42,869 bases of DNA, taken from contig NZ_CAMDRA010000007.1 in assembly GCF_945906275.1 (NCBI RefSeq), forward strand, positions 1-42,869, given 5' to 3'. Both the position numbers and the translations under genes were made by a program. Origin of the DNA: Dongia mobilis (lineage in GTDB: Bacteria; Pseudomonadota; Alphaproteobacteria; Dongiales; Dongiaceae). Below the pieces are notes generated by a model. That model was not told where the DNA came from. It made no database searches and worked only from the letters and a program-made list of their open reading frames with translations. Positions 24,653 to 31,862 of the stretch are shown here, piece after piece. The number at the start of each line of letters is the position of its first letter. Positions within the stretch are counted from its first letter, which is position 1.

Positions 24653-25644
24653 GCATCAACCGCGTTTCCATCATCGGCGCCGGCGCCTGGGGCACGGCGC
24701 TCTCGCTCATCGCCTGCCGGGCGGAGCGCCAGACCCAGCTTTATGCGAGGCGCGACGCCTTGATCCGGCAGTTGGCGGAAACCCGCGACAACAGCGATTA
24801 CCTGCCAGGCATTCTCCTGCCCGAGGAACTGCGCCTGACATCCGTGCTGGGCCAGGCGCTCGATGCCGACGCGGTCCTCTTTGCCCAGCCGGCCCAGCAT
24901 TTCCGGGCCTTCTGCGCCGCGGCCCGGCCGCATTGGCATGGCAACGCCGCGCTGGTGCTGTGCGCCAAGGGGATTGAGCAGTCGAGCGGCATGCTGCTGC
25001 ATGAGATTGCCGCCCTGACCTTGCCGGGCGTCAGGGTCGCCACGCTGTCTGGCCCGAGCTTTGCGATTGATGTCGCGCGCGGGCTGCCAACCGCGGTGGC
25101 CATCGCCGGCGAGGATATGCAGCTGGTCGATGCGCTGATGCTGGCTCTCAGCCATGGCGCCTTCCGCCCCTATGGCTCCAGTGACCTCCTCGGCGTGGAG
25201 GTTGCCGGGGCGGTCAAGAACGTGCTCGCCATCGCCTGCGGCATGGTGATGGGGGCCGGGCTGGGTGACAATGCCCGCGCCGCCCTCATTACCCGCGGGT
25301 TGGCGGAGGTTTCACGCCTCGCTTTGGCCAAAGGCGGGCGGGCGGAAACGATGATGGGGCTCGCTGGGCTTGGTGACCTGGTATTAACCTGTTCTTCGCC
25401 AAAATCGCGCAATATGTCGCTCGGAATGGAGCTTGGACAGGGGAGAACCCTCTCCGGGATTCTGGCGGCCCGGAAGAGTGTCGCCGAAGGGGTCACCACG
25501 GCAGCCGCCGTCGTGACATTGGCGCGCAACCTGAAGGTGGAAATGCCGATTGCCGAAGCCGTCAATCGCATCCTGCATCTGGGAAGCAGCCTCGGCGCCG
25601 AGGTGGACGGGTTGCTGTCACGACCATTGCGCCGTGAGACCTGA
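24649..25644 (+). CDS. gpsA: NAD(P)H-dependent glycerol-3-phosphate dehydrogenase GpsA
   Basis: Reduces dihydroxyacetone phosphate to sn-glycerol 3-phosphate for phospholipid synthesis. It is 331 aa, usual for GpsA. The Rossmann motif is SIIGAGAWGTALS at residues 8-20; LCAKGIE, TLSGPSFAIDVARGLPTA and GVEVAGAVKNVLAIACGM (with the catalytic lysine) are the family signatures, and GLAGLGDLVLTCSSPKSRN closes the active site. It overlaps the hydroxyproline dehydratase-like gene by 4 bases, an unexpected partner for a housekeeping gene. uspA follows 29 bases later. Confidence 0.96.
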   Translation: MSINRVSIIGAGAWGTALSLIACRAERQTQLYARRDALIRQLAETRDNSDYLPGILLPEELRLTSVLGQALDADAVLFAQPAQHFRAFCAAARPHWHGNAALVLCAKGIEQSSGMLLHEIAALTLPGVRVATLSGPSFAIDVARGLPTAVAIAGEDMQLVDALMLALSHGAFRPYGSSDLLGVEVAGAVKNVLAIACGMVMGAGLGDNARAALITRGLAEVSRLALAKGGRAETMMGLAGLGDLVLTCSSPKSRNMSLGMELGQGRTLSGILAARKSVAEGVTTAAAVVTLARNLKVEMPIAEAVNRILHLGSSLGAEVDGLLSRPLRRET

Positions 25645-25673
25645 CGCGCGAAGCATTGAGAAGGACGCGGACG

Positions 25674-26108
25674 ATGAGTGTGACCATGGACAAGATTCTC
25701 TGTGCGACCGACGGATCGGTCCCAGCCACCAAGACGGTGGCCTTCGCCATCGAACTGGCGCAGCGCCTGTCGCTGCCGCTTTCCTTCGTGACCGTGGTCG
25801 ACGGTGATGATGGCGACACGCCGACGATCTGGGATTCCGCAGCCCTCCTGGCAGGCAAGTTGCCGGTCGACAAATCACTGCTCACCGCCGTGGAGCTGGC
25901 GCTGAAGGGCGGGCTGCGGCGGATCGCTGCCGTCCGGGCGCCCGGCCGCGACATCGCGCGCACCATCGTCGACTACGCCGAAAAGAACTCCTACCACCAC
26001 ATCGTGACCGGATCGGCTGGGCGAACCGGGGCAGCGCGCCTGCTGATCGGCTCGGTCGCCGCCGACCTCGTCACCTATGCCCATTGCCCCGTCACCGTCG
26101 TGCGGTGA
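25674..26108 (+). CDS. Universal stress protein (UspA family)
   Basis: A single Usp domain of 144 aa. The N-terminal strand is MDKILCATDGSVPATKTVAFAIELAQRL, where the aspartate after the first strand contacts ATP. The C-terminal motif GSAGRTGAARLLIGSVAADL fits G-x2-G-x9-G-S of ATP-binding Usp proteins, and CPVTVVR is the usual last strand. The ATG at 25674 follows GAGAAGGA; a TTG at 25656 is rejected. The last seven codons and the stop are part of a 32-bp unit that is tandemly repeated beyond the gene. Confidence 0.92.
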   Translation: MSVTMDKILCATDGSVPATKTVAFAIELAQRLSLPLSFVTVVDGDDGDTPTIWDSAALLAGKLPVDKSLLTAVELALKGGLRRIAAVRAPGRDIARTIVDYAEKNSYHHIVTGSAGRTGAARLLIGSVAADLVTYAHCPVTVVR

Positions 26109-26173
26109 CAACCTGAAAAGCCGTCACCGTCGTGCGGTGACAACCTGAAAAGCCGTCACCGTCGTTCGGTGAC
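26091..26173 (+). repeat. 32-bp tandem repeat copying the uspA 3' end; serial hairpins
   Basis: Two full copies (26091-26122, 26123-26154) are identical, and a third partial copy (26155-26173) has one change (TCGTT for TCGTG) before it diverges. Each copy begins with a perfect 7-bp hairpin GTCACCG-TCGTG-CGGTGAC. In the first copy this hairpin encodes the last residues and stop of uspA. Three serial hairpins may terminate transcription or protect the 3' end, though no T-run follows. Confidence 0.92.
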
Positions 26174-26506
26174 GGCAGGGAGCGCTCCGGCTACGCCCTC
26201 ACCACATGGCTGGAACACGCAAATGTCATTGCCCCGCCATAAATTATCTATGGATTCAGGGGGCTGTTTGCCTTATATAGCCCACCACTCGCAACAGCCG
26301 GAAGGCGTTTCCATGTCCACCCTGTGTCTCCGACGACGATCGTCGACCACCATCCTGGGTTTTCCCCGGCTGGTGTCGAAATCGGCTGCGCGAGATGCAT
26401 TGGATATGATGGGGCGTCGCTGACACCCCGGAGATCCGAAGCGGAAGCGGGCCGATGCCAAGGCCTGCTCACATTTCCCAACCGCTTATCTGACGAGGAT
26501 CTCTCG
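26174..26506 (+). other. Intergenic stretch, possible short ORF only
   Basis: About 330 bases between the uspA repeats and the acetyltransferase gene. A 36-codon frame at 26313-26423 (MSTLCLRRRSSTTILGFP...) has GGAAGG 7 bases before its ATG, and an A+T-rich TTGCCTTATATAG lies about 40 bases further upstream. That is compatible with a small expressed ORF or a leader peptide, but there is no similarity to support it. I see nothing else here. Confidence 0.3.
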
Positions 26507-27127
26507 ATGAACAACCAGAACACTGGCACCCCGAGCTTCACCATCAAGCCTGAAACCGCCGCGTTGACCGGACAGGTCGAGCAGATGCTCGATGCCGTGT
26601 TCGGGCCGGCGCGGTTCGACAAGGCTTCCTATCTGTTCCGAGAGGGTGTGGCGCCCGTGGCCGAACTCTCTTACGTCGCCTTGGCAGGCGATGACGTGGT
26701 CGGCACCATCCGCTATTGGCCGATCCTGGTCGGCGCCACCAACCACCCAGCCCTGCTCCTCGGCCCGCTCGGCATCACGCCGAGCCTCGCCGGCAAGGGC
26801 ATCGGCCGTACCCTCACCTTCCGCACCCTCGAACGTGCCGCCGACATGGGCTTTGACCTCGTGCTGCTGGTCGGCGATGTCGATTATTACAAGCGCTTCG
26901 GCTTCGTGCCGGCGACGCCCCATGGCTTTGTCATGCCCGGCGAAAAGCGCCCGGAACGCCTGCAGGTGGCGCCGTTGAAGCGTGACGTGCTGGGCCGCAT
27001 CAGCGGCGAGATTGGCCACATCAACGCGGTCCGCACCACGCCGTCAGCGATGCTGGAGGATGGCTTGCCGGTGGGTGATCGAAGCAGCACCCTGATCACC
27101 CCCGCCCTGCAGGCCGGCGCCCGTTAG
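26507..27127 (+). CDS. GNAT-family N-acetyltransferase (YhbS-like)
   Basis: A 206-aa acetyltransferase. LSYVALAGDDVVGTIRYWPILV is the beta2-beta4 region, LLLGPLGITPSLAGKGIGRTLTFRTLERAADMG contains the acetyl-CoA pyrophosphate loop (GKGIGR), and LLVGDVDYYKRFGFVPA is the typical YhbS-type end. The C-terminal 50 residues are an extension around GRISGEIGHINAV. The start is set by GAGGAT upstream of 26507; the longer frame to 26324 lacks family similarity. Substrate unknown. It converges with the protease gene across 5 bases. Confidence 0.85.
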   Translation: MNNQNTGTPSFTIKPETAALTGQVEQMLDAVFGPARFDKASYLFREGVAPVAELSYVALAGDDVVGTIRYWPILVGATNHPALLLGPLGITPSLAGKGIGRTLTFRTLERAADMGFDLVLLVGDVDYYKRFGFVPATPHGFVMPGEKRPERLQVAPLKRDVLGRISGEIGHINAVRTTPSAMLEDGLPVGDRSSTLITPALQAGAR

Positions 27128-27132
27128 CAGCG

Positions 27133-28275
27133 TTATTTAGCGAAGCATTCGACCAGGACCGAAACGGCAGCGGCATGACGCTTCATGTCCGCTGCCGTCT
27201 TGGGCACGGATCCTTGCGCCACCGTGCGATAGGCGATGCCATGGCGGTCGAGAAAGGCACGCACGACCCCCGCCCGCACCGCCATGCCTTCCTTGAGGCC
27301 GACGGGAGCGCTCTTCTTGACGATGCCCGTCACCGGCAGTTCCGCCGCGACGACGCCAACGACGCGGCCGCTCGCATCGATCAGGGGGCCGCCACTGTTG
27401 CCGGGGTCGATCTGGTTGGTGAGCAGCCAGTAGAGATCCATGTCATCACCGGTAACCTTGCGCTCCGACCGGCGGCCGGTGGTCATGACGAAGGTCGGCT
27501 CAGCGGTGCCGACGCCCGGATAGCCGCCGGTATAGAGGTCCATCTCCGCGCTCAGCGTATCATCCGGTGCGATGGCCGCCGGATCGCCCAGCGGAATCCT
27601 GGTCTTGATGACGGCGAGGTCCGACGCCGGATCCGTGGCCACGATCTGCGCCGGCAAACCAGGCGCCACGGCCATCTGGCTGCAGCCCGCCACCACATGC
27701 TCATTCGTCAGCACGACCCCGTTGCCGATGACGATGCCTGAGCCGAACTTGCTGAAGTCGTCATCGCTGCCGAGGCTGGGGTCGATGATGATCGTGTATT
27801 CCGCCGCCGCAAAGACCGCGGCGGGGTCCTCGATCCGCAGGCGGAGCAGAGCCTCGGCGGCCCGCGCGTGGCCCTTGAGTGCCGCACGGCTGTACCAGCT
27901 CAAGGCAATATCGTGCTTGCCCTGCGCCTCGGCTATTCGCCCGATCGCAAATTGCGCCAGGGATTGTGCCTGGGGTTGACCCTTGCCTGCCGCCTTGCGG
28001 TACCAGCTTTCCGCCTTGCCCGGGTCCTTGGCCGTGCCGATACCCTGTTCCAGCACCAGACCGGCGAGATAATAGGCCTGGACGCTGCCCCCGTTTGCAG
28101 CGCCGAGGCAGGCGCTGGCAACCTGGGCCGCGTCGGCGCCGCTGTGCAGCTTGCCGTCAAGCGAAAGGCTCGCCATGCATTGCCCGGCCTGATCGGCGCG
28201 GGCGGCCGGGGTGAAACCGTCCAGGAACGGGATGACGAGGAAGAGAGCTGCGGCAGCGGTCAAACGTGGATTCAC
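27133..28275 (-). CDS. Secreted trypsin-like serine protease with Sel1-type repeats
   Basis: A 380-aa exported protein. Residues 1-27 form a signal peptide ending AARA. Residues about 30-145 are helical repeats of the Sel1/TPR type (AYYLAGLVLEQGIGTAKDPGKAESWYRKAA, IGRIAEAQGKHDIALSWYSRAALKGH). A trypsin-like domain follows, with an apparent full triad: H193 (LTNEHVVAGC), D219 (DPASDLAVI) and S294 (DPGNSGGPL). There is no PDZ domain, so it is not a standard DegP. GTG at 28275 is preferred over TTG at 28308 because AAGGA lies 8 bases before it and the signal peptide then begins naturally. Probable role: periplasmic or extracellular protease whose repeats bind a partner (inference). Confidence 0.85.
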   Translation of the reverse strand: MNPRLTAAAALFLVIPFLDGFTPAARADQAGQCMASLSLDGKLHSGADAAQVASACLGAANGGSVQAYYLAGLVLEQGIGTAKDPGKAESWYRKAAGKGQPQAQSLAQFAIGRIAEAQGKHDIALSWYSRAALKGHARAAEALLRLRIEDPAAVFAAAEYTIIIDPSLGSDDDFSKFGSGIVIGNGVVLTNEHVVAGCSQMAVAPGLPAQIVATDPASDLAVIKTRIPLGDPAAIAPDDTLSAEMDLYTGGYPGVGTAEPTFVMTTGRRSERKVTGDDMDLYWLLTNQIDPGNSGGPLIDASGRVVGVVAAELPVTGIVKKSAPVGLKEGMAVRAGVVRAFLDRHGIAYRTVAQGSVPKTAADMKRHAAAVSVLVECFAK

Positions 28276-28383
28276 CTGGGGGATCCTTGGTCTGTGTCGC
28301 GAGAACAATTCCTGCTCCCGCCGCCTGCAATTCTATGACGTAGACAATTTGCCGATGCAAAGAAAAAGAGTCGCGCGCCACCT

Positions 28384-28440
28384 GTGGGCGACCGAGACAT
28401 CCGAGGTCCAGATGCTGGCGGCGAGTCCATTGATCGACAG
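28384..28440 (-). pseudogene. Fossil fragment of an aldehyde dehydrogenase gene
   Basis: Read on the minus strand these 57 bases encode SINGLAASIWTSDVSVAHR, nearly identical to SIYGLAASIWTSDVSVAHK of the aldehyde dehydrogenase gene at 29135-30652 (its segment near 29308-29365). Nucleotides are also similar but with third-position differences, so it is an old copy, not an assembly duplicate. Similarity stops abruptly on both sides; a REP-like hairpin begins within 20 bases. No start or gene context. Confidence 0.8.
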
Positions 28441-28454
28441 GCAAAATGGGTGGT

Positions 28455-28478
28455 TCCCTGCTTTCGCGGGGATGACGG
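28455..28478. repeat. REP-like hairpin element
   Basis: CCCTGC (28456-28461), TTTC loop, GCGGGG (28466-28471), then ATGACGG. On the minus strand it reads CCGTCATCCCCGCGAAAGC, a well-known dispersed bacterial intergenic repeat, and shares CGTCATCCCCG with the large inverted repeat at 6609-6701. It lies between the divergently placed protease start and the end of the acetyltransferase gene. Confidence 0.75.
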
Positions 28479-28512
28479 AATGAACGGCGCTTCCGCCAAT
28501 ATCTGGAACGTC

Positions 28513-29007
28513 CTAGATCCGCCACTCCATCAGAACCGATCCATCTTGCGGCTCGAGCACGGCGCCAAGTTCTTCATAGAAGCGGATGGCATCATGGTTC
28601 CGGCGCCACACTGTCCAGAACAGCCTGGAAGCACCCAGATCCTGCGCAATCCGGCGCGCTTCCAGCATCAACGCTTTCCCGGCACCGCACCGTCGATGCG
28701 GCTCGCTCACAAAGAAGTCGGCAACGTGCAGCGTCGGGGTCGCATCATCCATGAAGACGCCGATGAAATAGGTGAGATAGCCAATTGCCTCCCCCTCCAG
28801 CTCGGCGATCAGAACCGTACAGATCGATTTCGGGCCAAAGGCAAAGGAAGCCAGCCGGGCCATGGCAGCGGCGGCAATTTCGGCGGCGTCATCTGCGGGC
28901 GCAGCACCGTGAAGCATATCCAGATAATCGTTGAAGGCGCGCGTCATGGCCGTGAGCGCCGGGAGATCGGCTTCCGTCGCCAGGCGAATGCAAAGATCCT
29001 CGCGCAT
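28513..29007 (-). CDS. GNAT-family N-acetyltransferase
   Basis: A 164-aa single-domain acetyltransferase. It opens IRLATEADLPALTAMTRAFNDYLD, with LIAELEGEAIGYLTYFIGVFMDDATPTLHVADFFVSEPHRRCGAGKALMLEARRIA as the central sheet and acetyl-CoA loop (RRCGAGKA) and FWTVWRRNHDAIRFYEELGAV as the conserved end. GAGGAGCGG precedes the ATG at 29007, which is preferred to the upstream in-frame start. Substrate unknown. Confidence 0.87.
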   Translation of the reverse strand: MREDLCIRLATEADLPALTAMTRAFNDYLDMLHGAAPADDAAEIAAAAMARLASFAFGPKSICTVLIAELEGEAIGYLTYFIGVFMDDATPTLHVADFFVSEPHRRCGAGKALMLEARRIAQDLGASRLFWTVWRRNHDAIRFYEELGAVLEPQDGSVLMEWRI

Positions 29008-29082
29008 AGCCGCTCCTCGCAACTGTCGGGCCGGCATCGCCCGCTATTCCATGGCTCTTGCCCCAATAACGGGCGATGAGTT

Positions 29083-29106
29083 GGGCGGCAGGTTGACCTG
29101 CCGCCC
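29083..29106. terminator. Strong hairpin after the aldehyde dehydrogenase gene
   Basis: GGGCGGCAGG (29083-29092), loop TTGA, CCTGCCGCCC (29097-29106): a perfect 10-bp stem. It lies 28 bases beyond the aldehyde dehydrogenase stop on the minus strand. No T-run follows on that strand (the short pyrimidine run is on the plus side), so the direction of termination is uncertain. Confidence 0.55.
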
Positions 29107-29134
29107 TTCTCCCTCGGATCGATTTTGCAGCGGG

Positions 29135-30652
29135 TCAGCCGCCGATATGCATCCAGACCGATTTTGTCTGGGTGACGGTGGTCAGCGTCTCCAGGCATTT
29201 GTCGCGGCCCATGCCCGATTGCTTGAACCCGCCCCAGATCGACGTCATGTCGCCATGGTCGAAGCAGTTGACCCAGACGATGCCGGCCTCGATGTCGCGC
29301 GCCGCCTTGTGGGCGACCGAGACGTCCGAGGTCCAGATCGAGGCAGCAAGACCATAGATCGAATCATTGGCCATCTCGATCGCCTGGTCGAGCTTCTTGA
29401 ACGGCAGGATGGTGCCGACCGGGCCGAACACTTCTTCCCGCGCGATGCGCATCTTGTTGTTGACGCCGGTGAACAGGGTGGGCGCCACATAGCAGCCCTT
29501 TTCCATGCCCTTGGGCACGGCGCCGCCGAGGCTGAGCTTGGCGCCTTCCTTCTTGGCGATGTCGATATAGCCGAGCACGCGCTTCTGCTGCTCCTTGGTC
29601 ACCAGCGGACCCATCGTGGTGGCGGGGTCGAGCGGATCGCCCGGGCTGAAGCTGGCCTTGGCCTTCTCCAGGAACTTCGCCACGAATTCGTCATGGATCT
29701 TGGCATCGACCAGGATGCGAGAGCCGGCATTGCAGACTTCGCCCTGGTTGCCATAGATGCCGTTGACGGCGTATTGCGCGGCCATGTCGAGGTCCGGCGC
29801 GTCCCTGGTCACGATCTGCGGAGTCTTGCCGCCGCATTCCGTGGTGACGCGCTTCATGTTGGACTGGCCGGCATAGATCATCATCAGCTTGCCGACTTCG
29901 GTGGAGCCGGTGAAGCCGATCTTGTCGACATCCATGTGAAGCGCCAGCGCCTTGCCGGCTTCTTCGCCCAGACCCTGCACGATATTGAGCACACCGGCCG
30001 GACCGCCTGCTTCCATGAACAGTTTGGCGAGCAGATTGCCGGAAAGCGGCGATTGTTCGGCCGGCTTCAGGATGACCGAGTTGCCGGCGGCCAGCGCCGG
30101 GGCGATCTTCCAGGACGCCATCATCAGCGGATAGTTCCACGGCACGATGCAGCCAACCACACCCAAGGGCTGCCGCAGGATGTAGTGGAATTCCGTCGGC
30201 GCCGTCGAGGTGACGGTGCCTTCGATCTTGTCGATCGTCTCGCCGAAATACTGGAAGGTCATGGCGGCGCCGGGAATGTCGATGTTCAGCATTTCGCTGA
30301 TCGGCTTGCCCATGTCCGTGGAATCGAGGAGTGCAAACTGGAGCGCGTTTTCCTCGATCAGCTTGCCGAACTTTTAGATCACAGTCATGCGCTCGCGCGG
30401 CGCCATGCGGGACCAGACACCCGACTTGAAGGCCTTCCTCGCAGCCTTCACCGCAAGGTCGACATCGGACGCATCGGAACGCGCGACCGAGGTGATGACC
30501 TCACCGGTCGCCGGGTTGATGGTCTCGAACTTGCGGCCTTTCTTCGCGTCGACGAACTTGCCGTCGATGAAGTTGCGCGTTTCTAATTTCAGCTTGTCGG
30601 CGTATTTGCGGAACGCCTTCTTGTCGAGTTTCTTCGCTTGATCGAGGTTCAT
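29135..30652 (-). pseudogene. Aldehyde dehydrogenase (PuuC-like) interrupted by in-frame TAA
   Basis: NAD(P)-dependent aldehyde dehydrogenase, 505 codons including the internal stop, closest in type to PuuC-like enzymes. GGAGATGAGGAC precedes ATG 30652. The N-terminal part runs MNLDQAKKLDKKAF..RNFIDGKFVDAKKGRKFETINPATGEV to RMAPRERMTVI, then codon 93 is TAA (30376-30374). The same frame continues KFGKLIEENALQFALLDSTDMGKPISEMLNIDIPG to the normal end, with the general base in TTECGGKTPQ and the catalytic cysteine in GNQGEVCNAGSRIL both present. The family usually has a glutamine or other polar residue at the stop position, fitting CAA to TAA. No other damage is seen, so the lesion is recent or a sequence error. 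A restart at MGKPISEM (30313) would lack part of the NAD-binding domain. Confidence 0.87.
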
Positions 30653-30833
30653 GTCCTCATCTCCTCCGTTGCGGCGCAGGCTTTTGCCCGGCCCTGAATT
30701 GGCTATCGGCTTTGCGCGGCTCTTATCGGCCAGCCTTGGCTCGGGATCGCTTATACCATCGGCGCCATTTGGGCGGCTAGGGGTGCCCGGCATCCATCCT
30801 GCGGTGACAAATCGCCGCGTTTTGCGGTGACGC

Positions 30834-31862
30834 CTATTCCTTTGGAGATAGGGTTTCGGCCTCGATCTTCGCCAGTCTTTCCCGCGCCCGGATGCGTTCG
30901 CGGTGGGCCGTATAGATGCCGGTCGCAATGATGACAGCGCCACCAATCCAGGTGGTGACCGCCGGCAGCATGTCGAACCAGGCATAGCCAATCGCCGTCG
31001 CCCACAGCAGCTGCAGATAGATGAAGGGTGCGATGACCGAGGCCGAGGCATAGGAGAAGGCGCGGATCACCAGCGTATGGGCGAGCCCACCGGAGAGTCC
31101 CAAGGCCGCCAGCAGCAGCCACTGGTTGAAACTGGGTGCTTGCCAGAGGAACGGCATGAAGCAGCTCAACACCAGGCAACCCACCAGCGCCGCGTAGAAC
31201 AGCGACGTGGCGTTGCCGTCATGGCGCGCCACGACCCGGGTCAGCACATTGTAGCTGGCCCCGGTCGAAGCGGAGAGCAACGGCAGCAGGATCGCCAGAT
31301 GCACCATGCCGAAACCGGGCCGGATGACGATGAGGACGCCGATGAAGCCGATTGCGACCGCGGCCCAGCGCCGGATGCCGACACGTTCGCGCAGGAAAAA
31401 GTAGGAGAGGATCGTGATGACCAGCGGCTCGACGAAGGCCACCGCCGTGGCGGACGCCAGATCGACATAGCTCACCGCCAGGAAGAACAGCAATGTCGTC
31501 GCCAGCATGAGGAGCGAGCGCAGAAACTGGAGACCGGGCTTGCGCGCCCGCAGCATGTCGCGCCAGGGCTGGGTCCAGCGCGACGGGGTTGAGACCTGAG
31601 GTGCTGTCACCGCCGGCTCGAAGCGAGCTGCGACACCGGCATAGAGGATGGCAAAGACCAGGTGGAAGACATAGCGGCCCCAGGCCACTTCCATCACCGG
31701 CATGCCCTCGGCACTGAGATGCTTGACGATGGCATTGAAGAAGGAAAAGACGAAGCCAGCCGCCACCAGACACAGAATGCCGAACAGTGGCCGGTCGCCG
31801 GCGATCTTGCGCTCGCGGGCCGAGAGCGCCTTCACCGGCTCGACGGCGAGCGGGTCAGACAT
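30834..31862 (-). CDS. DMT-superfamily (EamA) transporter
   Basis: Inner-membrane carrier of 342 aa with about ten hydrophobic segments in two EamA repeats (LFGILCLVAAGFVFSFFNAIVKHLS begins the first; LLPLLSASTGASYNVLTRVVA the second). DLASATAVAFVEPLVITILSYFFLRERVGIRRW is a typical end of the first repeat. The cytosolic tail is charged (AHRERIRARERLAKIEAETL). Its start overlaps the antiporter stop by 8 bases, so the two are co-transcribed. Substrates of the family include amino acids, purines and S-adenosylmethionine; none can be assigned here. Confidence 0.88.
   Translation of the reverse strand: MSDPLAVEPVKALSARERKIAGDRPLFGILCLVAAGFVFSFFNAIVKHLSAEGMPVMEVAWGRYVFHLVFAILYAGVAARFEPAVTAPQVSTPSRWTQPWRDMLRARKPGLQFLRSLLMLATTLLFFLAVSYVDLASATAVAFVEPLVITILSYFFLRERVGIRRWAAVAIGFIGVLIVIRPGFGMVHLAILLPLLSASTGASYNVLTRVVARHDGNATSLFYAALVGCLVLSCFMPFLWQAPSFNQWLLLAALGLSGGLAHTLVIRAFSYASASVIAPFIYLQLLWATAIGYAWFDMLPAVTTWIGGAVIIATGIYTAHRERIRARERLAKIEAETLSPKE

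Noticed and set aside
26091-26173. CRISPR-like array
   Set aside because: Repeats are directly tandem with no variable spacers, and the unit overlaps the uspA stop; no cas genes are present.
26169-26423. 84-codon frame upstream of the YhbS-like acetyltransferase
   Set aside because: It begins in the uspA repeat trailer and has no family features; only its internal 36-codon start at 26313 has a plausible ribosome site, so it is mentioned only as a weak possibility.
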